This document shows, in pieces, positions 54,308-62,384 of a stretch of DNA of 64,000 nt. Within the stretch, counting starts at the first letter, position 1. Each line of letters begins with the position of its first letter. This DNA comes from Knoellia remsis (GTDB lineage Bacteria > Actinomycetota > Actinomycetes > Actinomycetales > Dermatophilaceae): the NCBI RefSeq assembly GCF_003002895.1, contig NZ_PVTI01000002.1, positions 62,001-126,000 of the forward strand. Reading direction: 5' to 3'. A model generated the notes under the pieces. That model did not search any database. It worked only from the letters and a program-made list of their open reading frames with translations, and was not told the origin of the DNA. Position numbers and translations under genes: made by a program.

Positions 54308-54389
54308 ACCTCTTGACCCTGACCTCCTGACCCCTGACCGTCCGCAGGCCTCGACCGCCCGCACTCCCGAGAGCTCAGCACCACCCGTC

Positions 54390-55259
54390 ATGCCCCCCGC
54401 AGTCCGCCAGCGCAAACCCAGCCTGCGGGTCGAGCGTGCCCTGCAGCGCGACGGCTACCGGCTGCTCGCGGGCATGGACGAGGTGGGACGCGGCGCCCTC
54501 GCCGGTCCCGTCACGGTCGGCGTCGTCGTCATCGACGAGACCTGCCGCTCGGCCCCGCAGGGGGTGCGCGACTCCAAGCTGCTGCAGCCGCACGTCCGCG
54601 AGGCGATGGTTCCGCGGATCCGGCGGTGGGCGCACGCCCACGCGGTCGGGCACGCCTCGCCCGCCGAGATCGACGAGATCGGCATCATCGCGGCGCTTCG
54701 CCTTGCCGGGCGCCGGGCGCTCGCCCAGCTCGCCGTCGTCCCCGACCTCGTCATCCTCGACGGCAACCATGACTGGCTCACCGAGCCCGACGAGGTCGGT
54801 CTGCTCGCATTCGCCGGTGACGGCGGGGGCGCCGACGGCGGTGCCGGTGGTGCTGCCGGCTCTGGTGGCGGAGGTGGCGGAGCCGGGCCGCACAGCCCGC
54901 CGGTGACGACCATGATCAAGGCGGACCTGAAGTGCTCCTCCGTCGCCTCGGCCAGCGTCCTCGCCAAGGTCGAGCGCGACCGGATCATGGTCGACCTCGC
55001 AGGCGAGCACACGGCATACGGCTGGGAGCTCAACAAGGGGTATGCCGCGCCCGAGCACCTCGGTGCCCTCCGCGAGCACGGACCCAGCGAGCTGCACCGG
55101 CGCTCGTGGCGCCTCCCCGGGACCGTGCCCGACGACGTCATGGGTGATGATGTCGGGAGCGGGACGGTCGACGCCGTCCGCGTCGAGCCGGTCGCCGCCG
55201 AGGCGCCCGCGCCGACCCTGACCACGAGCGAGCCGACGTACGACGAAGGACACCAATGA
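54390..55259 (+). CDS. rnhB: Ribonuclease HII with glycine-rich insert
   Basis: 289 residues (usual ~210-240). [15 protein letters not shown] holds the DEG active site. DSKLL, and later [21 protein letters not shown], are conserved. Between them an insert of ~30 residues, mostly Gly/Ala (54820-54890), interrupts the domain before the VTTMIKAD strand. The C-terminal tail (~45 residues) is also extra. It removes ribonucleotides from DNA. The stop overlaps the next gene (ATGA). Confidence 0.94.
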   Translation: MPPAVRQRKPSLRVERALQRDGYRLLAGMDEVGRGALAGPVTVGVVVIDETCRSAPQGVRDSKLLQPHVREAMVPRIRRWAHAHAVGHASPAEIDEIGIIAALRLAGRRALAQLAVVPDLVILDGNHDWLTEPDEVGLLAFAGDGGGADGGAGGAAGSGGGGGGAGPHSPPVTTMIKADLKCSSVASASVLAKVERDRIMVDLAGEHTAYGWELNKGYAAPEHLGALREHGPSELHRRSWRLPGTVPDDVMGDDVGSGTVDAVRVEPVAAEAPAPTLTTSEPTYDEGHQ

Positions 55260-55570
55260 GCGCCGAGGACCTCGAGAAGTACGAGAGCGAGATGGAGCTC
55301 GCCCTCTACCGGGAGTACCGCGACGTCGTCGGACTGTTCTCGCACGTCGTCGAGACCGAGCGCCGCTTCTACCTGTGCAACTCCGTCGACGTGAAGGTGC
55401 GCAGCGACGGCGGCGAGGTGTTCTTCGACGTGACGATGCAGGACGCCTGGGTGTGGGACATCTACCGGCCCGCGCGGTTCGCCAAGCAGGTGCGGGTCGT
55501 GACGTTCAAGGACGTCAACGTCGAGGAGCTCGCGAAGTCCGACCTCGAGCTGCCCAAGGGCGAGTTCTGA
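55256..55570 (+). CDS. DUF2469 conserved actinobacterial protein
   Basis: 104 residues: [20 protein letters not shown], then [15 protein letters not shown] and [20 protein letters not shown]. This is highly conserved in actinobacteria (mycobacterial homologue between rnhB and yraN). Function unknown. Co-translated with rnhB. Confidence 0.92.
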   Translation: MSAEDLEKYESEMELALYREYRDVVGLFSHVVETERRFYLCNSVDVKVRSDGGEVFFDVTMQDAWVWDIYRPARFAKQVRVVTFKDVNVEELAKSDLELPKGEF

Positions 55571-55600
55571 GGCGGTTCTCGCCGCGCTGAGCACGGTTCG

Positions 55601-55639
55601 TCGTCCACAGGCGACGACCTCGCGCCCCGTCGTCCACAG
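55601..55639 (+). promoter_or_regulatory. Two TCGTCCACAG words 29 bp apart before yraN
   Basis: TCGTCCACAG at 55601 and 55630 differ from the DnaA-box-like TTGTCCACAG pair at 24031/24061 by one base, with nearly the same spacing. Possible operator of the yraN-comM unit. Confidence 0.4.
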
Positions 55640-55692
55640 GCGGACGGGTCCGTGGTGGCGCGGTGGGCGAGTGAGAGCCGACGCTGCTCGGC

Positions 55693-56061
55693 ATGGACGG
55701 ACTGCACGGGACCCGGGCGCTGGGTCGCTACGGCGAGGAGCTCGCGGCGCGCTACCTGCGTGAACGCGGGCTGGAGATCATCGCGCGCAACTGGACCTGT
55801 CCGGACGGAGAGCTCGACCTCATCGCGCGTGACGGCGACTGTCTCGTCGTCTGCGAGGTCAAGACGCGTCGCGGGACCGGAGTCGGTGACCCGCTCGAGG
55901 CGGTGACCTGGGACAAGGTGCGGCGACTGCGACGGCTCACCGCGGCATACCTGCGCGAGCGGCCCGAGCCCGTGCGGGAGGTGCGCATCGACGTCATCGG
56001 CGTGCTCGCCCGTCGCGGCCAGCGCCCTGTGTTGCGGCACGTCGAGGCGGTGGGGTCGTGA
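55693..56061 (+). CDS. YraN (UPF0102) endonuclease-like protein
   Basis: 122 residues. GRYGEELAARYLRERGLEII, then GELDLIARDGDCLVVCEVKTR gives the ExD...E-V-K pattern of the PD-(D/E)xK fold. Function is unproven, possibly DNA repair or recombination. The stop overlaps comM (GTGA). Confidence 0.92.
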   Translation: MDGLHGTRALGRYGEELAARYLRERGLEIIARNWTCPDGELDLIARDGDCLVVCEVKTRRGTGVGDPLEAVTWDKVRRLRRLTAAYLRERPEPVREVRIDVIGVLARRGQRPVLRHVEAVGS

Positions 56062-57000
56062 ACGCCCGGCTCGGACGGACGCTCTCGGTCGCGCTCACCG
56101 GCCTCGACGGCGTCCTCGTCGAGGTCGAGGCGCACATCTCGGCACAGCTGCCGCACTTCAGCGTCACCGGCCTGCCCGACAAGGCGTGCAGCCAGGCACC
56201 GGACCGCATCCGCTCGGCCGCCGCCACGAGCGGCTGCCCGCTGCCGCCGCATCGCATCACGGCGAACCTGTCACCGGCCGCGATCCCCAAGGTGGGGACG
56301 GGCTTCGACATCGCGATCGCTCTCGCGGTGCTCGCCGCGGCAGACGTGGTCGACGCCCACCGGATCCGTGACGTCGTCCACCTCGGTGAGCTCGGCCTCG
56401 ACGGGTCGGTGCGCGGCGTGCGCGGCGTCCTGCCCGCGGTGCTCGCGGCCGCCCGGGTCGGAGTGCGGCACGTCGTCGTGCCACCTGAGAACGTCGCCGA
56501 GGCGCAGCTCGTCGACGGGATCAGCGTCCATGCCGCGCCGGACCTTCGGACCCTCGTCTCCTGGTATGCCGTCCGTGCCGGCGTCGACCCGCTTCCGGTC
56601 GCCGAGCCGGTCACCGGCGAAGGGGGTGCGAGCCGGCGTTCGGTCGACCTGGCCGACGTCGTGGGCCAGGACGAGGCGAGGAACGCCCTCGAGCTCGCGG
56701 CGACGGGGGAGCACCACGTCCTGTTCAACGGGCCACCCGGCGTCGGCAAGACCATGCTGGCCGAACGGCTCGTGACGATCCTGCCGCCACTCACCCGAGA
56801 GCAGGCGTTGCAGACCCACGCCATCCGCTCGCTCACCGGCGACGAGGTCGGTGGCGGTGGGCTCGACCTCACCCCGCCGTTCGTCGCGCCCCACCACAGT
56901 GCCTCGGTCGCCTCCGTCATCGGGGGCGGGTCGGGTTTCGTGCACCCCGGGGCGGTGTCCCGAGCCCATTGCGGCGTGCTCTTCCTCGACGAGGCGTGCA
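56058..57000 (+). pseudogene. comM: comM (YifB, Mg-chelatase-like AAA ATPase), 5' part, interrupted
   Basis: About 313 native codons. An N-terminal Lon-like fold (LVEVEAHISAQLPHFSVTGL, then HRITANLSPAAIPK), Walker A FNGPPGVGKTMLAERL, and PFVAPHHSASVASVIGGG. The native frame ends in the Walker B strand at VLFLDEA, after which the sequence becomes CNGKCTSF and is foreign. In other bacteria ComM is a branch-migration helicase that extends integrated DNA in natural transformation. The 3' half should lie beyond the right edge of the window. Confidence 0.93.
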
Positions 57001-57007
57001 ATGGAAA

Positions 57008-57034
57008 GTGCACCTCCTTCTCCAAGGAGGTCAC
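57008..57034 (+). promoter_or_regulatory. Hairpin that buries the integrase ribosome-binding site
   Basis: ACCTCCTT (57012-57019), loop CTCC, and AAGGAGGT (57024-57031) form a perfect 8-bp stem extended by GTG/CAC. The right arm is the whole Shine-Dalgarno sequence, 5 nt before the integrase ATG. In an mRNA reading through from comM the RBS would be sequestered. Confidence 0.75.
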
Positions 57035-57036
57035 TG

Positions 57037-58692
57037 ATGGACACGAACAAGAGCGCGGCGCGGGGCCGTCCTGGGCCGCATGCGCGGCCGGGGCGGGCAA
57101 CGAGGTCGGTGGTGTATCCGGCGTTCACGCGGACTGGTCCGGCCGAGCCGCTGCCCGAGACGAAGCCGATCTACCTGTATCTGCGGTTGTCGAAGTATCA
57201 CAAGGACAAGGCGGATGCGATCGAGCGGCAGCGTATCGACCTGACCCGGAAGCTGGCGGCCGAGGGTGGCTGGACGGTGATGGGTGAGTACATCGACAAC
57301 GACTCGGCGAGCAAGTCTGCGGTCAAGACCCGGAAGGGGTGGCGGCAGCTCAATCAGGACATCCAGGTCGGGCAGGTGCCGGCGTTGGCGTTCTGGAAGT
57401 TGGATCGGACGAACCGGATCGCGGCGCGGATCATGGAGTGGATCGCGCAGTGTCAGCAGGCGGGTGTCTACCTGGTCTCGCATCAGGACAGCGCCAGTGA
57501 GCTGAACACTGCGACGGCGGGCGCGAAGCTGGTGACGGGGATCAAGGCGCTGCTTGCGGAGGTCGAGACGGACTCGATGAGTGAACGACAGCTCGCCTCG
57601 AAGCGGCATCTGGCCGAGGCAGGCTTCTTCCACGGCGGCACGGTCCCGTTCGGGTGGTCGGCCGGTCCGCGGGTGGTGGATGAGTTGGGCCGTTCGGGGC
57701 GGAGGCTGGTGCCGCATCCGGTGGAGCATCCGGCGTTGCGGGATGCGGTGGACATGGTGCTGGCCGGGAAGAGCTTGGCGCAGATCGGCCGGTTCTGGCA
57801 GGACCGGTATGGGATCACGACGGCCAAGGGTGGTCCGGTGTGGGAGTCCACGATCTACCGGTCGTTGGTGTCTCCGCGGATGATCGGGTACCGGATGCGG
57901 CAGGTTCCCGAGCATCAGCGCGGGGTGAAGATCGACCTGCTCGACTACATCGCCCGTGATGGGTCCGGGGAGCCGGTGATCGCGCAGGAGCCGGTGTGTG
58001 ACCGGGCGACGTGGCTGCGGGTGCGCGGGTTGTTGGAGCAGGCGAAGACCTCGAAGACGCGACGGCCGTGGGGGTCGCACGAGTGGCTGCTGACGGGTCT
58101 GCTGCATTGCCAGTGCGGGTCGCGGCTGTACGGGTTGCAGAAGTACCGCACCAAGGCGTCCGGGGAGAAGGTGAAGGCGTACGAGTACCGGTGTCAGGCG
58201 AACCGGGTGCGCGGGCCGGGCAACTGCTCGGGCGGCTGCACCGTGAACGCGGCCAATGCGGAGGCGTTCGTGCTGGGCTGGTTCTTCTCGCAGATCACCG
58301 ATGACGCGCTGGCGCGGGCGCGGGCTCGCCGCCGCGCGGCCCGTTCGGATGCGGGGATCATCGAGGTGCTGGCACAGCTCGATGAGGCCAAGGCCGAGCG
58401 GGACGTGTTGGTGGGCAAGCAGGGCACGGGCGAGTACCGGGGGGCGATGGTGACGGTGCTGCTGTCGCTGATCGAGGATGCGCAGACCCGTGTGGATGCG
58501 TTGCAGCGGCGCCTGGATGCGCTGGAGCTGGACGAGGTGCCGATCGAGGACGGCCCATCCTTGATCGCGTCGTGGCAGGAGCGGGACATCAAGGAGAAGC
58601 GCGCGTATCTGCGGCGGCTGATCCACCGCGTCGACGCGCTGCCGGTCAAGGCGCCGATCGAGGAGCGGTTGCGGATCGTTCCGATCGAGTGA
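57037..58692 (+). CDS. Large serine recombinase (site-specific integrase)
   Basis: 551 residues. The N-terminal resolvase domain starts IYLYLRLSKYHKDKADAIERQ, with the catalytic Ser in RLS, and includes ALAFWKLDRTNR. A recombinase domain follows (WESTIYRSLVSPRMIGYRMR). The zinc ribbon (CQCGSRLYGLQ and YRCQANRVRG, later NCSGGC) and a coiled-coil segment lie in the C-terminal third. It integrates and excises the element at comM. The ATG follows AAGGAGG. It is transcribed inward from the comM junction. Confidence 0.93.
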   Translation: MDTNKSAARGRPGPHARPGRATRSVVYPAFTRTGPAEPLPETKPIYLYLRLSKYHKDKADAIERQRIDLTRKLAAEGGWTVMGEYIDNDSASKSAVKTRKGWRQLNQDIQVGQVPALAFWKLDRTNRIAARIMEWIAQCQQAGVYLVSHQDSASELNTATAGAKLVTGIKALLAEVETDSMSERQLASKRHLAEAGFFHGGTVPFGWSAGPRVVDELGRSGRRLVPHPVEHPALRDAVDMVLAGKSLAQIGRFWQDRYGITTAKGGPVWESTIYRSLVSPRMIGYRMRQVPEHQRGVKIDLLDYIARDGSGEPVIAQEPVCDRATWLRVRGLLEQAKTSKTRRPWGSHEWLLTGLLHCQCGSRLYGLQKYRTKASGEKVKAYEYRCQANRVRGPGNCSGGCTVNAANAEAFVLGWFFSQITDDALARARARRRAARSDAGIIEVLAQLDEAKAERDVLVGKQGTGEYRGAMVTVLLSLIEDAQTRVDALQRRLDALELDEVPIEDGPSLIASWQERDIKEKRAYLRRLIHRVDALPVKAPIEERLRIVPIE

Positions 58693-58876
58693 GGGTGTCG
58701 GCGACCTGCGCGGCATCGAGCATCGTCGCGACCTCCTCGATCACGTCGTCCGAGGCGGGCTGGGTGGTGCGCCGGATCGTCCCGGCGCACCACCCGGCCG
58801 CGAACGCGGGATAGGCCGGTTCGCCGACGAGCGGGTTCAGCTCGTCGGCGGGCGGGCAACCCGGGTCGGTGGTCAT
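58646..58876 (-). CDS. Small hypothetical protein of the element
   Basis: 76 residues: TTDPGCPPADELNPLVGEPA, then YPAFAAGWCAGTIRRTTQPA. No recognised family. Its start overlaps the stop of the DUF4913 gene (4 nt), which supports translation. Its end overlaps the integrase 3' end by 47 bp, convergent. It could be a directionality factor by position, but nothing in the sequence proves that. Confidence 0.45.
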   Translation of the reverse strand: MTTDPGCPPADELNPLVGEPAYPAFAAGWCAGTIRRTTQPASDDVIEEVATMLDAAQVADTLTRSERSATAPRSAP

Positions 58877-59448
58877 TGCTCGTCCCTGGCGATCGCGGCG
58901 AAGAACTCATCCTCAGCATGCCGGCGCTGTTCGACGTCGGCGATCACGAAGTCCACGAACTCGCTTTCGCGGTCGGCGATGATGACGTCTTCGACCGGCG
59001 GTGCGGGTTTCTCGCCGGGCCAGGTGGTCTGGCGGGTAGGGCGGTCGCGGTCCAGGCGGGTGCCGGAGGCGGCGACCCATTCGCGTAGCCGGTTGCGGGC
59101 GTCGGCGAAGTCGCGGTGCCAGCCCAGCGGGGCGCTGCCGCTCATGTCGGGGTCGTAGGCGCACAGCCAGTGCAGGTGCAGTGCGGACAGTTCCCACACC
59201 AGCTCGGGGTGGTGGTGCCAGAACGGTGGGATCACGCTGGCCGGGAGCCCGTAAGTGGTGCGCAGCCATCGGACCCACCGGTTCAGCTCGAACCACTCGA
59301 CCTCGGCATCGTCGGCGGTGAGCAGGTTCCAGTTGATCGGGTGCGGAGGCTCGGCGACCAGCGGATCGTTCTCGGCGACGAGGTTGTCCTCGTCCAGGTC
59401 GTCGGGCTCCTCGTCCAGGTCTTCGGGGTCCGGGGTGTGCTCGGTCAT
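58873..59448 (-). CDS. DUF4913-like protein
   Basis: About 191 residues. An acidic N-terminus (EDLDEEPDDLDEDN) is followed by ELNRWVRWLRTTYGL, PFWHHHPELVWELSALHLHW and WHRDFADARNRLREWVAASG, matching DUF4913, a domain common in actinobacterial plasmids and integrative elements. Function unknown. ATG 59448 is preferred over GTG 59460, where the SD would abut the start. Confidence 0.75.
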   Translation of the reverse strand: MTEHTPDPEDLDEEPDDLDEDNLVAENDPLVAEPPHPINWNLLTADDAEVEWFELNRWVRWLRTTYGLPASVIPPFWHHHPELVWELSALHLHWLCAYDPDMSGSAPLGWHRDFADARNRLREWVAASGTRLDRDRPTRQTTWPGEKPAPPVEDVIIADRESEFVDFVIADVEQRRHAEDEFFAAIARDEQ

Positions 59449-59463
59449 CGCTCTGCCCACCCT

Positions 59464-59943
59464 TCACATGCTGATCGCCGGCGCGGTGCTGGCCGGTCGG
59501 CGGTCGGGCGGATCGAACGCGGTCGCGTCCCGCTCGGCGGCCCGTGCGGTCGCGGTGTGCACGGGTGCGCTCTGTTCGGGGCCGGTGTGGCGCTTGCTGC
59601 GGTCCACGTCGTAGCGGGTGTAGGCGGTGTCGTGCCCGATCCCGGTGACCACGAACACCTCGCCTTCCATGCCGGTGTCACCCTTGGGGAACGTGCGGAG
59701 GAAGCCCTGGGCGATGAACCGGTCGCCGGGGACGTAGTTGTCCATGATCCGCTGCACGTTGTCGTCGTAGGCGACGAAGGTGGCGAAGGTCTTGCCGAGG
59801 TCGGTGAACGAGCCGTCTTCCTCGCGGTGCTTGCGTTCCTGCCCGAACCGCACCTTCACGTACGGGGCGCCGTCCTGGGTCTCCAGCTCTCGCGGCTCTT
59901 TGGCGATGAACCCTCGTATCGAGGGCCGCGCGTTGATCGACAT
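59464..59943 (-). CDS. ssb: Single-stranded DNA-binding protein of the element
   Basis: 159 residues. A divergent OB fold: ARPSIRGFIAKEPRELETQD, VKVRFGQERKHREEDG, TFVAYDDNVQRIMDNYVPGD, RFIAQGFLR. The C-terminal tail is Ala/Pro-rich and lacks the acidic DDDIPF tip of chromosomal SSB. It probably coats transferred DNA. A strong SD (AGGAGC) precedes the ATG. 78 bp separate it from the coupling-protein gene. Confidence 0.8.
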   Translation of the reverse strand: MSINARPSIRGFIAKEPRELETQDGAPYVKVRFGQERKHREEDGSFTDLGKTFATFVAYDDNVQRIMDNYVPGDRFIAQGFLRTFPKGDTGMEGEVFVVTGIGHDTAYTRYDVDRSKRHTGPEQSAPVHTATARAAERDATAFDPPDRRPASTAPAISM

Positions 59944-60021
59944 GCTGTGCTCCTGCCTGTCTCAGGCCGCGTCAACGGTGCGCGGCTACACCAGGCAGGT
60001 GCACCACCCTGCCCCGGCCGA

Positions 60022-61809
60022 TCAGGTGTCGGCGGGGCGACGCAGCAATGACTCGATGGCCCCGCGGTCCTTGCCGAGCTGGTCGGCGTCGGGGCGAGTG
60101 GGCCAGGCGCGCAGGTCGGTCACGATCGGCGGCGCCGAGCGCAGCAGGGTGATGCCAGTGCCGAACGGCAAGGTCCGAATGCGGTCCGGCGGCAGGATCG
60201 ACACCCGCCGGACCGACCGCTGGTTCGACCTCGTGCCGTGATCGCCAAGGGTCACCGAGTCGGTGTACTCGTCGCGTTCGCCGATGAGGGAGGAGAGGTC
60301 TTGGAGGTCACGGGAGTTGGAGGCGCCGCCGAGGATGATCTTCACGATGCTGGCGTCCCAGATCGCGCCGGCGGCGTTGTCGCCCCACTTCTCCCGCGCC
60401 TGGGCGAGCGACTGGAGGACGGGCAGGCAGGTGATGCCGGTGCCGCCGCCTTCGGCCATCAGCGTCGGCAGCGAGGGCAGGGGTGAGAGGTTGCCGATCT
60501 CGTCCAGGGCCAGCAGGAGGGGCGGGTCGAGGCGGGCGCCGGGTGAGCGGGCGGCGAGGCGGCGTGCGGCTTCCACGAGGTCTTCCACGAATGCCGCCAC
60601 GAGGGACGCGGACGCTCCGGCGCCGGCGCCGGTCGCCAAGAGAAACAGGGTGCCGCGCTGTTGGAGGAAGGCTTCGGGGTCGAAGTCCTCGCCCTCGCGC
60701 GGAGTCACTGCGTCGAGGACGCGCGGGTCGGCCAATGCTGAGAGCGCGAGGGAGACGCCCTGCCAGATGGAGTCGCGGGTCTTGGGGTCGGAGTCGATCA
60801 TCGCGCCGAGGGAGTCGGCCCATCCGGTGGCTGCGCCGGGGTGGTTGGTGAGGACGGCGACGGCTTCGGCGGCGATGGAGGGGTCCAGGGTCCAACGGAA
60901 CAGCTCGGCGGGTGGCCGGTGGTCGAGGGCGGCGGCGTGCAGCAGTGCTTGGAGGGCGGTGCGGGTCTTGCCTTCCCAGAACCCGCCCGACTCCACGCCG
61001 CCGCTGCTGAGTCCGGTACCTGAGGCGAGTCCGGTGGCGCGGATCATCGCCGTCAGCGGGTCCTCGCACCCGCGTACCGGGGACCACCGCAACCCCGACG
61101 GCACCCCTTCGGCGAGGTGCTGGGGGTCGAACACTCCCACCGGCCGGCCGTCCTGCTGCCGGGCTCTCAGGGTGGCGGTGAGGTTGTCCGGCCGCGTCGA
61201 TGTGGTGACGACCGCGCCCGGTGCGTCCAAGATGGCATTGATGACGACGTGCAGCCCTTTGCCGGAGCGGGGCGGGCCGAGCAGCAGGATCGAGTCCTCC
61301 ACCGATGCCCACACCTGCTTGCCGTGGCTGGTGCCCAGCAGGTACCCGACATCGGACGGAGCCGGCTCCTTCACCGAGGGGCGCAGCGTTCCGGCACGGC
61401 GCAGCAGCGCCTTGCCGGAGGCCGTCTGGCTGACCTCGTGGCCGGTGGCGGTGCCGGCCAGGCGGCGGGGGTCGGTCTCGGTCTTGCGGGTGTGACGGCG
61501 CAGCCGCACCCACACCCACCCGCCACCCACGCATAGCCCTGCGAGCAGGAGGCCGGTGACGATCCAGTAGGCGGCCGGGTTCAGCCCGTCCGCCTGGAGC
61601 GCGGCGGCGGGGTCGCCGGGGTTGAACAGCACCCCGAGCCCCGACGCCGGCCCCGCGGCAGGCTGTGGGCTGCGGGTGAGGAACGCTGCCACGCTGCCGG
61701 AGGCGCGCAAGATCAAGGCCACGCCGAACATGCCGACCAGGCCGATGAGGGCGGCGTTGGTCAGCTCGTCCCCGAACGAGCCGGTCTGTCGGCCCTGCGG
61801 GCTGCTCAT
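60022..61809 (-). CDS. VirD4/TraG-type type IV coupling protein
   Basis: 595 residues. Two N-terminal membrane segments (ALIGLVGMFGVALIL and YWIVTGLLLAGLCVGGG) precede Walker A LLGPPRSGKGLHVVI and Walker B LLLALDEIGNLSPLPSLP. VLQSLAQAREKWG is the conserved motif 3 region. It presents the relaxase-DNA complex to the T4SS channel. The start overlaps the upstream stop (ATGA). Confidence 0.9.
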   Translation of the reverse strand: MSSPQGRQTGSFGDELTNAALIGLVGMFGVALILRASGSVAAFLTRSPQPAAGPASGLGVLFNPGDPAAALQADGLNPAAYWIVTGLLLAGLCVGGGWVWVRLRRHTRKTETDPRRLAGTATGHEVSQTASGKALLRRAGTLRPSVKEPAPSDVGYLLGTSHGKQVWASVEDSILLLGPPRSGKGLHVVINAILDAPGAVVTTSTRPDNLTATLRARQQDGRPVGVFDPQHLAEGVPSGLRWSPVRGCEDPLTAMIRATGLASGTGLSSGGVESGGFWEGKTRTALQALLHAAALDHRPPAELFRWTLDPSIAAEAVAVLTNHPGAATGWADSLGAMIDSDPKTRDSIWQGVSLALSALADPRVLDAVTPREGEDFDPEAFLQQRGTLFLLATGAGAGASASLVAAFVEDLVEAARRLAARSPGARLDPPLLLALDEIGNLSPLPSLPTLMAEGGGTGITCLPVLQSLAQAREKWGDNAAGAIWDASIVKIILGGASNSRDLQDLSSLIGERDEYTDSVTLGDHGTRSNQRSVRRVSILPPDRIRTLPFGTGITLLRSAPPIVTDLRAWPTRPDADQLGKDRGAIESLLRRPADT

Positions 61810-62384
61810 GGCACCCGCCTGACCACAGTCGTGCCGGAAATAAGCCCGTAGAGGATGACCTCACCCCGACCTTCGTCCAGCGCGGCTTCGGGCTGGCGCC
61901 GGTCGAGCAGGGCGCGGGCGGCCCCGGTTCCGGTGGCGTCGGTGTGGGCGACGATCACGGCAACGGCGATGTCCTCACCGGGCACGAACCCCTCCCCGGT
62001 GACCTCGACCAGCGCCGGCGGCTCGTGCTGCGTGGTGTGCTTGGCGCGGCGTGCCCGCCGCGTCTGCGGCGCTGCCGTGTCGTCGTCGTGTGGTGGTGGG
62101 GTGGGTTTGCGGGCGCGGATGAGGTCGGTGAACACGGTCCCGTCGACCTCGCGGACCTCGATCCGCACCGCGACGGTGCGGTCCTTGGTCACCGCGTCCA
62201 GCAGCGGCCCGAAGCTGCTGCGCATCCACTCCTCGCCCGCCGCGGGTGGCGGGACCGCGGTCCCGTCGATGGTGACGTCCAGAGTGCCCGTCTCGGTGAC
62301 GGTGATGAGGACGTGGGGCAGCATCACCGGTGTCTCGTCGGGCTGCTGGGATGGGGTGCGGTGGAGTGGGTTGCGTCCGCTCAT
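61806..62384 (-). CDS. Hypothetical protein of the conjugation operon
   Basis: 192 residues. HVLITVTETGTLDVTIDGTAV and VRIEVREVDGTVFTDLI look like beta-strand regions, separated by a charged linker (RRARRAKHTTQHEPPA) from a C-terminal part (VAVIVAHTDATGTGAARALL). No membrane segment; family not recognised. It is locked between the VirB4-like and VirD4-like genes by 4-nt overlaps at both ends, so it is probably an accessory transfer protein. Confidence 0.75.
   Translation of the reverse strand: MSGRNPLHRTPSQQPDETPVMLPHVLITVTETGTLDVTIDGTAVPPPAAGEEWMRSSFGPLLDAVTKDRTVAVRIEVREVDGTVFTDLIRARKPTPPPHDDDTAAPQTRRARRAKHTTQHEPPALVEVTGEGFVPGEDIAVAVIVAHTDATGTGAARALLDRRQPEAALDEGRGEVILYGLISGTTVVRRVP

Noticed and set aside
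58194-58919. 241-residue minus-strand frame opposite the integrase end
   Set aside because: Ser/Arg/Ala-rich shadow without similarity; the integrase zinc ribbon and coiled coil are real on the plus strand.
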